This document shows positions 27,571 through 36,156 of a DNA stretch of 64,000 nucleotides, in pieces (within the stretch, counting starts at the first letter, position 1; every line of letters starts with the position of its first letter). The notes below the pieces were generated by a model that had not been told where the DNA came from, ran no database searches, and saw only the letters and a program-made list of their open reading frames with translations. The position numbers and the translations under genes are program-made. The DNA lies in contig NZ_JAUSZH010000001.1 in the NCBI RefSeq assembly GCF_030817355.1, forward strand, positions 2,536,501 through 2,600,500, in the 5' to 3' direction. The stretch is from Streptomyces sp. V1I1. Its GTDB lineage: Bacteria; Actinomycetota; Actinomycetes; Streptomycetales; Streptomycetaceae.

Positions 27571-28206
27571 CTAAGGAATCCATTGTCCCTCACTGAGATC
27601 TTGTTGAAGCTCGTCCATGCCCTCTGTGGCCTTCATGATTTCTCGCTTTGAGCGCGCAAGCCGTCTTCGCCCTGTGAGTCGTGCCAGTCGCGGGCGCCAA
27701 AGGGCGTCGTGAACGACCTCTGTAGCAGCCGAGAAGGCGTCTGCATGCTCGGCAATTAGGTACCCGCCGAGCTCGAAGTCGCCATCCGCCTCGAGATTTC
27801 GCTTTGTTTCCCTGTACATGGCCACCGATATTCGGATGTACCACTTTGATACATCCCGTGGCACGCTAGCGACCATGGCCGCCGACTCGAACGCGTGTAG
27901 TGCGGTGAGGAGTTCCTGCCACTCACCTTCTTCGCCACCCGCCCACCGAGCCGCTTCTACCGTTGCCATCACATCTCGGGCACGCGCGCGTGCTTGCCTT
28001 CGCTCGGGTGCGGCACTCACATACTGTGTGATCAGGGCTCCCACACTGCCTGCGCCGACTAATTGGAGTAAGGGCATCGGGTCAACCATGCCGGTAGCAT
28101 TCCATATCGATCTTGCCCATGCGGCCACCGCGAAGACAGCGTGGCTGCCCAGCACGGTTTTCAAGAGGGTGCTGGCCAAGAGGATCAGTGGTTGCCTGAC
28201 CTGCAT
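27571..28206 (-). CDS. Hypothetical membrane protein, 211 aa
   Basis: I recognise no family. Two hydrophobic segments occur near the N-terminus (LILLASTLLKTVLGSHAVFA and LLQLVGAGSVGALITQYV, about residues 6-62). A soluble helical region rich in Arg, Glu and Ala follows (RQARARARDVMATVEAARWA; ETKRNLEADGDFE). ATG 28206 has GAGG 8 bases upstream. It lies downstream of, and in the same direction as, the putative defence operon, but is separated from it by 218 bp with an inverted repeat. It may be an effector or accessory cargo gene; a membrane-anchored helical protein would suit an abortive effector, but that is speculation. Confidence 0.6.
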   Translation of the reverse strand: MQVRQPLILLASTLLKTVLGSHAVFAVAAWARSIWNATGMVDPMPLLQLVGAGSVGALITQYVSAAPERRQARARARDVMATVEAARWAGGEEGEWQELLTALHAFESAAMVASVPRDVSKWYIRISVAMYRETKRNLEADGDFELGGYLIAEHADAFSAATEVVHDALWRPRLARLTGRRRLARSKREIMKATEGMDELQQDLSEGQWIP

Positions 28207-28257
28207 GTTCGATGCCTCACGGACCCGTCAGGCAATGCTTTGGTCCATAGGCAGTCA

Positions 28258-28368
28258 CTTTGGCGCGAGCCTCGAAGATCATGGCCCCAACGTCGCGCTT
28301 TACCGGGCAGGTCCACAGACCGCCCGACGCGCCGGAAGCTTACGGGGCCATGATCACTTGCGCCAAAG
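28258..28368. repeat. Long imperfect inverted repeat after the defence operon
   Basis: CTTTGGCGC...GATCATGGCCCC (28258-28288) is mirrored by GGGGCCATGATC...GCGCCAAAG (28344-28368). The outer 9 bases and inner 12 bases of each arm pair perfectly, with a few unpaired bases between them and a 55-base centre. It lies just after the stop of the 1506-aa gene and before the next gene. It may be a terminator-like RNA structure, or the end of a mobile cargo module. Confidence 0.65.
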
Positions 28369-28424
28369 CAGCTCCAGCCCAAAGCCGCACCACCAACCGC
28401 AGACTCGCGAGCCTCGACCAGAAG

Positions 28425-31400
28425 TTAACTCACATTCCCACCAGAGACAGGCAGGTACGGTCCCTGAGCAGAGAAACCTTGCAGCCGAACCAGGCCCTGG
28501 TGCGGAGACGCAAAAAGCATGTCCCCCATTGGGAGTAGCCTTTCGGCACCTGAAGCATCAAGGATCACTCTGCTATCTGTAGCACTCCTCACCATTAGCG
28601 AAAGGCGTGCGAAGTTAGCCTTCATCACCCCAGGAACGATCTCCACGCTGGGGCGCTGCGTGGCAGTAATGAGATGCCCACCAACAGCACGAGCTCGTTG
28701 AACGAAACGGGTAACCAGGGTTTCGAACCTTCGACGATCTGACGAGGAAAGTGCGATCTCTGAGAACTCGTCAATTACAACGACTAGTGGCTTCAGGGGC
28801 GCATCCTCACCACGCGCAGCGGCATCCTCCCCCAGTGAAACAACGTCCGTGATGTTCTTGGGATCCGCGCGGTACATCGCTGCTTCGGCGTACTCATTGA
28901 AAATTTCGATCCGCTCGGGAACACGCCTTTCCACGATGTCACCGAGAAGATCCAAAGCTCCGTCAGCCCCAAGATGATAGTCGCCACTTTGCCGAATCTG
29001 GGGCGCTCTAGCGAGATCTCTAAAATCCCCCATACCTTTAGCATCTACGAGTACTAGGTCGAGAGCATCCGTGGGATACATCCGCGTAAGCTGCCACAGC
29101 ATGGAACGGAGCAGCGTGCTCTTCCCGCTTCCAGTGGTTCCGGCAATCAAAAGATGCGGAAGCTCGTGTAGCGGTACCCAGAATGGGTTGAATTCATAGT
29201 CCGTTCCGAGAGCCACAGCAACTGCCTGCCCGGCCGGCACAACCAGTTCTGAAACGTCAGCAATACTTCGGTGCTGCCGTGGAATTTCAAGCACTGCGTA
29301 GCGAGCCCGCCCCGGAAGATTGTCCACTCGAATCCCGGAAACCCCAAGGTCGCGAGCAATGTCCATCTCTTGATTCGCGAGAGTGGAAAGCCTGGCCCCT
29401 GGCTCAAGTTCAAATGGAACTCGCAACACCGACGGCCCAGTAACAATGTCCCCCTCATTCAAACTACGCAGCGGAACATTACGAGCTCGCAATGCGTTGA
29501 TCACTTGATGAGCCAGTCCAGCACGCTCTGCGTCGTCAATCCATTTTCCTTCTACCTGAACATATTCCCCCTGCTGCTGAGGATGTTGGTCAGCGTCACT
29601 ATCCGAATCCGCGAAGGTCTGGTGCCCGTCGCTGCCAGTCGCCACCATTGCGTCTCCTTGCGGAGAATCTTCACCAAGGCTAGAAAGAAGGTCTCCGAGG
29701 TAGCTAGGAACAGCTACCTGGTCCCTTCCATGACGGAGCGCGCTTCGCAACCAGTCACCCCCGAGCACTTTCAGGGGAAGACCGGCGTCTCCAATCCGGT
29801 CAGGGAAGTTACTTTGTGGCGCATCGATTCCCACCACCACAACCTCGCCCTCGAGCCGAACCGGTTCGGAAGAAGGATCTAGCTTAAAGAGGTCATTCAA
29901 ACTCCGCAGGCGTCTCTTGTACTCGGGCCAGTCTTGTACTCGAGTTTCTTCCCACTGCTGCAACGCTTCGAGAAATACCTGTCGCTTGAGGATCTCACGT
30001 CGGCTGGCAGCAAACAGATCCCCGCTTGACTGAGAAAAAACCCCGCGTAGGACATCCATCATTTCAAGTACTTGTTCAGACGCTTCGTGCACGTGCTGAG
30101 GAATAATGCCACCCTCTAGCGCATCGCGAGTTGATTTGACTTCAATGACCTTAACGCATGGCCCGTCCTGGTTCCATTTGATTTGTAGAAGGTCAGCACG
30201 CCTGTTGCTACGACGACGCTGAAGCCATTTTCGGGCGGCATCGGTGTCCAGACTCATGACGAGACTGCCCTCGTCCTCCTGCAACTCAGCTAGAACCGCC
30301 GCAACCCCGATCCTCCCCAGAATTGCGTCATCGCTTAGAGGTCCCTTGGTACCGAAGAAGCCCAGGAGTCCTTCAGGAAGAGCACGGCGCACGGTGTTAG
30401 TAAGGAACGTCATGAGGCTGTTTGGTTCAGGGTCAAGCCAACTGTTTCCCTGCATCATGCGCAAGGGTGGATCGACCAGCAATGTCAAGTCACGACAATA
30501 GACGTAAGCCGTATGCGAACCTGATCCCACCCGTCCGAGAAGGTGGAGACGCCCATCTTCTCCGCCCTGCAGCTCTCCCTCAGTTTGTTCCGGCAAATCA
30601 ATATTCTCGGGTGCAGCGAGAGCACTCGTAGATTCAACCAGTACTAGCCAGTTAGTCGCCTGCCCGAGCTCTGAAAGGCGAGCGGTTTCCGTCGGAGAAA
30701 GCAATGGACTGCGATCCAACTCCGCTGGATCAGCACTCGACAGCTTACTCTGCTGATTCAAAAGCGCGGCCAGACGACCGGATGCTGCTGGCTTGATTAC
30801 AGTCGTGCGTTTGTGCGTGACAAACAACCACTCTGTGACAACGCTCCCCTGCTGTTCGGACTGCAAGAGGCTTCCGAAACCAGCGGTGCCTCCGTCGGAT
30901 ACATCAAACAGGAAAGCAACGTGCGGTGCACCGCCGGCCTGGAGGGCGCCAGCATCAGGATCTTTCTCGATGATCTCCACAATTACTCTGCTACGCTCAT
31001 CATGCTCTGCCTCAGCGGCCGCAATCAAGTTTCTGATCTCGGTAACATCTTCCGGACTGAACACGCGCAATACAATTCGTGAAGCAGAACAAAATTTGGG
31101 ATCTTGCAACCGCTCGAATAGGCGACGGACCACCGTCGGAGTGGGTCGAATCAGCGCAACGCAGAGACTCAGCTGCGCGAAGGGATAAGCAACGAGAAAA
31201 CGATCAATCACCTGTTGAACAATATGTGTCGTTTCAGGTGTGCCTGATGCCAATCGCTTCTTTCCGTAGACAGGTTCTCCAGACTCTGAAACACCGGAAA
31301 AAGCCAGAGCCTCCGGATCCTTCCCTATGACAACCCCCAAAGAGGGCGCGGCAGGATCGATATTGGCGGACACGGTATCGAGGAACTCGCTATCCAGTTC

Positions 31401-32945
31401 ACCGCCAGATTGCATTTCGCGAAAGATCTTAGCGGCTCGAACCCTCGGCTCCAGGACTACAGGATGCAGCGGTAGAAGCCGAGCACGTGTTCCATCTGAA
31501 TCTCGCTCTGCTACTACGTCGACTAGGGTGAGGGCATCGGCCATGCGCTTCACGTAAGTGGCTTGCTCGGTGGGGATCTCTTCGCGCATCTGCCTCAGAG
31601 CGGACCACAGATCTTCCCACGACGATACGAGTTCATCACCCTGGCTCCGCAGCGTCTGTGAACCAACAAATAGCCTAATGCCTTCGCTTGGAATGGACGG
31701 CGCGTAGGGGGCCAAGGCCATCCTGCTATCTGCCAACCGATCGAAAGCATCCAAAGCCAGTCGCCCAGCAACGGGTGCATCGTCAGCAAGATCCTGGAGA
31801 TCCTGACGAAGGTCTCCCAGTGACTGCCATTGCGTCGCTGTACCAAACTTTGGCGTCGTTCCGCCGGCCAGAGAGCCGTAAAATTCTGCTAGTGACTCGT
31901 CGTTGGCTGGCTGTACCTCATCCAAATTGCCAAATAGAGTGCCCGACTCCTCTGCGGCCTCATCCGAACTCTTTGGCTCAGCACCGACCAGGGATGGGTC
32001 GTTCAGCAGTTGCTCCAAGCTTGGAGCATCCCATGTCACGCTGCCGCTATTGAGCTCGAGTTGGCTACCGCCATCGTGGTCTCGAACCGCCTCGAGAAGA
32101 TCCTCCTCTGAGACCTCTCCCGAATTGACCAGATCCAAGATATCGACCCGATCATCTGGAACGAGAGCGTCATCCACGAATCGTGCACGGGAGCGGACCG
32201 AAGCAACTCGCATCGCGTCGATAACATCGTCCAAGTTCAAGCCAGCAAGCAGTTCACGCCTTCCAAACCGTCCAAACTCGCGCAGTCTTGCATACTCGGC
32301 AGTGGAGTTGGCGATAAACCGCTGAAGAGTTCCGGGGTCTGCCATTCTAACGGAATCCACAGTCTGCTCATTCAACTGCAGACGGCCAGAATCGATGGGT
32401 TGCGCAGTTCGGTGATCGGGCAGCAAGCCAAGTCGCCAAAGCAACTTACGTGAAAGGTCACCACTCCCCGGTTTCAGCGGATTTAGGGCAGCGCAATAGT
32501 CCGCCACATAGTCCAACGGGATGTTGCGCTCCTGCAAGGCTGCCAAAAGTGGTGCCACATTCTCACTCACACCGTGCGCATTCTCGGCACCTAGCGTAGC
32601 AAAAATCGCCTCCCTGACCTCATCGGCAGTGACTTGAGGAACATTCATCAGTCCATGAGCTCTATTTCGATGAAGGTCACCAATCACGAGAATTGGTCGC
32701 TTGCCCTCGTTCCTCCAACGAATCGCAACGGTAACTCGATCGGTGACGTTGTTGCGTTCGATCCGAGTGGACGCGAAATTGGCGACGCTAAGGCCATGTA
32801 TATCTTCCGACAGACGGTCAACAATCCGCTCTAGCGGCATTCCAGGCGAAAGATAGGGGAGTCGAAGATATCCGAAACCCGCCTCGAACTTACCCCTGAC
32901 GATGACACAAATCGCTTCGGTAAGTACGTCTTGAGCTTCACCCAT
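28425..32945 (-). CDS. DptH-like HerA/FtsK translocase fused to PD-(D/E)xK-like nuclease
   Basis: The 1506-aa cytoplasmic protein is the last gene of the putative defence operon. Residues 1-880 have no domain I can name; they include acidic stretches (about 290-400). A restriction-nuclease-like motif lies at Asp918 ... Glu935-Val-Lys937 (in ADLLQIKW and VIEVKST). A HerA/FtsK ATPase follows: Walker A GTTGSGKS at 1269-1276, LVLVDAKGMGDF, Walker B VVVIDEFSEI with Asp1392-Glu1393, and ARAVGGHLITATQRPS. Length and order resemble DptH, the large ATPase of phosphorothioation-dependent restriction. No dnd or ssp genes are near, so the trigger is probably different. ATG 32945 has GAGGAA upstream. Confidence 0.75.
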   Translation of the reverse strand: MGEAQDVLTEAICVIVRGKFEAGFGYLRLPYLSPGMPLERIVDRLSEDIHGLSVANFASTRIERNNVTDRVTVAIRWRNEGKRPILVIGDLHRNRAHGLMNVPQVTADEVREAIFATLGAENAHGVSENVAPLLAALQERNIPLDYVADYCAALNPLKPGSGDLSRKLLWRLGLLPDHRTAQPIDSGRLQLNEQTVDSVRMADPGTLQRFIANSTAEYARLREFGRFGRRELLAGLNLDDVIDAMRVASVRSRARFVDDALVPDDRVDILDLVNSGEVSEEDLLEAVRDHDGGSQLELNSGSVTWDAPSLEQLLNDPSLVGAEPKSSDEAAEESGTLFGNLDEVQPANDESLAEFYGSLAGGTTPKFGTATQWQSLGDLRQDLQDLADDAPVAGRLALDAFDRLADSRMALAPYAPSIPSEGIRLFVGSQTLRSQGDELVSSWEDLWSALRQMREEIPTEQATYVKRMADALTLVDVVAERDSDGTRARLLPLHPVVLEPRVRAAKIFREMQSGGELDSEFLDTVSANIDPAAPSLGVVIGKDPEALAFSGVSESGEPVYGKKRLASGTPETTHIVQQVIDRFLVAYPFAQLSLCVALIRPTPTVVRRLFERLQDPKFCSASRIVLRVFSPEDVTEIRNLIAAAEAEHDERSRVIVEIIEKDPDAGALQAGGAPHVAFLFDVSDGGTAGFGSLLQSEQQGSVVTEWLFVTHKRTTVIKPAASGRLAALLNQQSKLSSADPAELDRSPLLSPTETARLSELGQATNWLVLVESTSALAAPENIDLPEQTEGELQGGEDGRLHLLGRVGSGSHTAYVYCRDLTLLVDPPLRMMQGNSWLDPEPNSLMTFLTNTVRRALPEGLLGFFGTKGPLSDDAILGRIGVAAVLAELQEDEGSLVMSLDTDAARKWLQRRRSNRRADLLQIKWNQDGPCVKVIEVKSTRDALEGGIIPQHVHEASEQVLEMMDVLRGVFSQSSGDLFAASRREILKRQVFLEALQQWEETRVQDWPEYKRRLRSLNDLFKLDPSSEPVRLEGEVVVVGIDAPQSNFPDRIGDAGLPLKVLGGDWLRSALRHGRDQVAVPSYLGDLLSSLGEDSPQGDAMVATGSDGHQTFADSDSDADQHPQQQGEYVQVEGKWIDDAERAGLAHQVINALRARNVPLRSLNEGDIVTGPSVLRVPFELEPGARLSTLANQEMDIARDLGVSGIRVDNLPGRARYAVLEIPRQHRSIADVSELVVPAGQAVAVALGTDYEFNPFWVPLHELPHLLIAGTTGSGKSTLLRSMLWQLTRMYPTDALDLVLVDAKGMGDFRDLARAPQIRQSGDYHLGADGALDLLGDIVERRVPERIEIFNEYAEAAMYRADPKNITDVVSLGEDAAARGEDAPLKPLVVVIDEFSEIALSSSDRRRFETLVTRFVQRARAVGGHLITATQRPSVEIVPGVMKANFARLSLMVRSATDSRVILDASGAERLLPMGDMLFASPHQGLVRLQGFSAQGPYLPVSGGNVS

Positions 32946-32965
32946 TGCCGATTCCTCTGTACGGT

Positions 32966-34456
32966 TCACCGGGCATTCCAAATCTTGAGCGGGTTTAGCA
33001 CTTCTGTTGTGTTGTCGCTGTAGGCGCGAGCAAGGCCGAGGCGTGTGAGCATGTCAGCCAGTGAATCTCTGTTCAACTCTAGCTCTGATTCTGACGCCCG
33101 CGGTGTCATGGAACGAGTCTGCTCCGTTGGTCCTACGGAAATCCCAAACCGTGATTCAAGCCTGCGTAGAAACTCATCGTAGGAGATTTCTGACTCTTCT
33201 TCTGTGAGTGCAGCCAGCACAAGCGTCGTTATCAAGTTTGCTTCAATACAAAAGCGCTTGCTCGTGTTCCCTCTTCGTGGTGCCAAAAAACCGCAGCGTC
33301 GAGCGTGATGTTCGAACCACTGCGAATAGCTCTGAGCCATAGTTGTCTTAAGGAGGTCAAGAAGAACCAACGCGACGGGGCCGGTCAGATCCTGCGGACC
33401 CTGAGCCATCCCAGCCTTCGGAATCAAATACTCAAGGGCTTCTGGAGTCTTGGCAACCAACAGCCGGCTCCGCTCAAGACGCTTCTCTTTGGCTCCGGCC
33501 GAAAACGGAGTCGTTTGAAGGAGGAACTCCTCCGCGACATTTTTGTCCTGAACCGCGTCTCGCAGTCGTTCCCGTACAGTCGACTGGAGTTTTGACGCAA
33601 TCCAGTTATCCATAGCAGTGTGCATCAGAGGAAGTGAACCCCGAGCGGACGAGTCGAGGACGGTATCTGCGTCTGGAGAAACTACGGCCAAGAGCGGAGT
33701 CAGGCTGCCGGTTGTAAGCAGACTAGGAACTTGGGCGTAGGAGAGAACGCACGCAAATTCAATCGCGTTGGCAAGTACTTTGAGCGCATCAAGGCTATCA
33801 GCGGCCACACTACCCAGTTGGACGGCCCGACGGAGCAGGTTACCAAGGTCGTTAGCAAACGTCCTGGTGACATCATTCGTTACCCAAGGGACAGGCCCGA
33901 CTTCGGAGATTATAAAACTACCGGCATCAATAGGCCCGGCAAGAGCTGACTGCAGCACCCAATATGGATTTGGCTGTGTCTCACAAAGGCGCTTAACCAG
34001 GGCCAGCAACGCGTCAGCCCCTGAGGCGTGATTGAGTAGTAGTGAGGCACAGAGCAGACCCATTGCCCCGCCTGTACGATCATTCGTGATAAACGCCGGA
34101 TGCGCCACTTGGTATGACTGGAGGGAAGCAAATACCGCGTTATCGCTTGCCAACAGTTGCCTCAGCAACTGGCGCGCTGCGTCGAGATCCGCAGAATCTG
34201 ATGGCACCTTAAATGGAATCTCCGCCCGTGCAAGCATCTGTCTGAGAGATTCTTCAGCGGTCACCCACGAACTACTCTTCCTCGCAATCAGAGCGCTGGC
34301 CAGCTTCGGTGCTCGAGGGCCTACTAGGCATCGCGAAAGGAAGCCATTCAGCACATGAACCGGTTCTGCGTTCGTAGTGGCCGTACTGAAGACAAGCGTC
34401 TCGGTGACGTTCTCTCTGAACCATGGGGTGAGTTCGATGCCGGCCACGAACGTCAT
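32966..34456 (-). CDS. Uncharacterised helical protein, DptG-sized (putative defence component)
   Basis: No motif identifies this 496-aa protein. It is predominantly helical (long Leu/Ala-rich runs such as LDAARQLLRQLLASDN and TGPVALVLLDLLKTTMAQSY). It ends in a charged region that could form a winged helix (SLADMLTRLGLARAYSDNT, then a strand-like VLNPLKIW). The position between a DptF-like NTPase and a DptH-like translocase, and the size, correspond to DptG of the Dpt restriction trio; homology itself is unproven. The ATG overlaps the stop of the DptF-like gene (ATGA), and the next gene begins 20 bases after its stop, so it is strictly co-expressed. Confidence 0.6.
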   Translation of the reverse strand: MTFVAGIELTPWFRENVTETLVFSTATTNAEPVHVLNGFLSRCLVGPRAPKLASALIARKSSSWVTAEESLRQMLARAEIPFKVPSDSADLDAARQLLRQLLASDNAVFASLQSYQVAHPAFITNDRTGGAMGLLCASLLLNHASGADALLALVKRLCETQPNPYWVLQSALAGPIDAGSFIISEVGPVPWVTNDVTRTFANDLGNLLRRAVQLGSVAADSLDALKVLANAIEFACVLSYAQVPSLLTTGSLTPLLAVVSPDADTVLDSSARGSLPLMHTAMDNWIASKLQSTVRERLRDAVQDKNVAEEFLLQTTPFSAGAKEKRLERSRLLVAKTPEALEYLIPKAGMAQGPQDLTGPVALVLLDLLKTTMAQSYSQWFEHHARRCGFLAPRRGNTSKRFCIEANLITTLVLAALTEEESEISYDEFLRRLESRFGISVGPTEQTRSMTPRASESELELNRDSLADMLTRLGLARAYSDNTTEVLNPLKIWNAR

Positions 34457-36046
34457 GGGTTAACCTCGATTTCTGGACGGCGCCCGCCTCGCACGGTGAC
34501 TCTTGTAACTACACCACTAGAGTGGTCGACTGCAATAATCTCGGGGTCAGTCTCTGGCTTGACCGGCGCCTGGCCAATAAAGAGGTCAAGCGCCATGTCT
34601 AGTGCCTCTTGAGTCCTATCTGAGTGGATCGTTCGAGGCTGATGCAACTGGCGCCAAGTTTCATAGTCGAGTGAAAGGACGGCTCCTTTGCCTTGCTTCC
34701 ATGTAAGCTCGAGTTTCGATGGCTTGAAGCCAGCAGACTCCACGCCATGATCTTCGTGCAGATAGGGCAACCGAACCGCGAGCTCGTCCGAGCTGATAGA
34801 TGCGCTAGCAGCCAATACTGACGGTCGAGTCACAGCTGTTAGGCGATGGTGTCGACTGAGGTGGAGTTGCTTCCCACCGCCCACCTTGAGGCGGTAACGG
34901 TTTATTTCAGCGACTACCCGTTGGACTGCGCGTTGAGGCTCATCTTGAGCTTCTTGAAGCAATTCGACATATTCTGGAATATGTGACTGCCTATCAATGA
35001 TTTCCTCAACACGCAATTCTGCTGCGAGAAAGAACCAGGCTCGCTTGGCCGCCGCAAATGCTTTGAGAGCTCCGCTTCGATCTCTCCTGTCGATGACAGC
35101 AGGATTAAATAGCGGAACTTCAAGTGCGACGTCGACTCGCCGGTTGCTGCCTAGCCACAAGTGACTGTCAATGGATGAATTTGCACTGTGGATAGGGTCA
35201 AATTCTCGGCTGATCAGTCGACCAAGCGATGTCGCAGGGTCAAAGACTCTGGACCACCACCATCCAGGTAGCTTCTGAGCATCGCGTCCACGAGTCGGGC
35301 ATTGCCAACCAAAGAACAGTTCGGCGAGAAATACCCACAATTCTCGAGCGGTAAGTCGAAGTCCCGACTGTCCCAGCAGGGACAGGAGGATCGTGAGCCG
35401 GTCAGCCGCTTGGGGCGAGCTGGCGAGTAGGTCTCGGCCGGCTGTACGCGGGCACGTAGTGTCATCGCCGCATGTTCGGCACGGATCGACTGCAGGCAAC
35501 AGGGCGGTCAAGGGCCCGAGCAACGAAGCCCGCATGAACCAGTTGCCGACCCGCAAGGTTGACCAGGAGGACCCCCCTCGGATCGTCCATCTGCTCGCCC
35601 CGGGCTCGGGCGTGCGTCACCTCGCGCACCTGCTCGTAGAGCCCGTCGCCTTGTAGTCGCGCCAGCGACGACAACGGGCCCTCGTTGAGTGTGATGACGA
35701 GTTGGCAGTCTTTCGCAGTAGCCGCCTCGGTCCATGCCAGGATTGCCGCATCATCCAGTGTTGCCGCATCTCGGATGAACAGGCGATCCCCCGATGTCAG
35801 CGCATCAGGAGAACGATCCTCTGCCTCAATGGATCTTCTCGGCCTACTCGCATCGAGAGCCATCGACAGCAGGTGACTCTTGCCGTCCCCTGCGTTGCCA
35901 GTGATCACCACGTGTTGGCCGTCGTCAAGACCCTGCGTCACAAGCTCAACGAGTGGATCCTCCACGTTGAGCTGGCGCCTAACGTCAACAGGCCAGGAAT
36001 CTGCGTACACTTCGCCGCGCCGGAACAGCATGGCAAGGTCTGTCAT
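34453..36046 (-). pseudogene. DptF-like P-loop NTPase, interrupted by a +1 frameshift
   Basis: Two frames together encode one protein of about 530 aa. The first (36046 to about 35510) has Walker A VITGNAGDGKSH near residues 45-56, the Asp-rich strand CQLVITLNEGPL, and VNLAGRQLV. The second, one base further on (about 35510 to 34453), has a zinc-ribbon-like CRTCGDDTTCP, then RLTILLSLLGQSGLRLTARE and a long C-terminal domain ending in beta strands (ATPase regulator-like). The P-loop plus ITLNEG strand and Cys cluster recall DptF. The first frame stops at 35462, so without recoding the product is truncated before the sensor and C-terminal regions. An assembly error in the GGGCCC run near 35510 is also possible. 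Confidence 0.7.
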
Positions 36047-36156
36047 CGATGAGTCGCGGATGATGGCCGTCTCCCCCTGGTGCGCTGTCCACGTTGCCCC
36101 ACGAGACCACGCTACAGAAGCCGACTGACAATCACCTGCAACTTCAGGCAGAACGA

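Noticed and set aside
28207..28424. Short frames over the inverted repeat
   Set aside because: They are set by the repeat symmetry and lack start signals.
28425..36046. Dnd/Dpt phosphorothioation system
   Set aside because: The modification genes dndA-E (cysteine desulfurase, PAPS-reductase-like DndC and others) or sspABCD are absent from the window, so only the restriction-like half is resembled.
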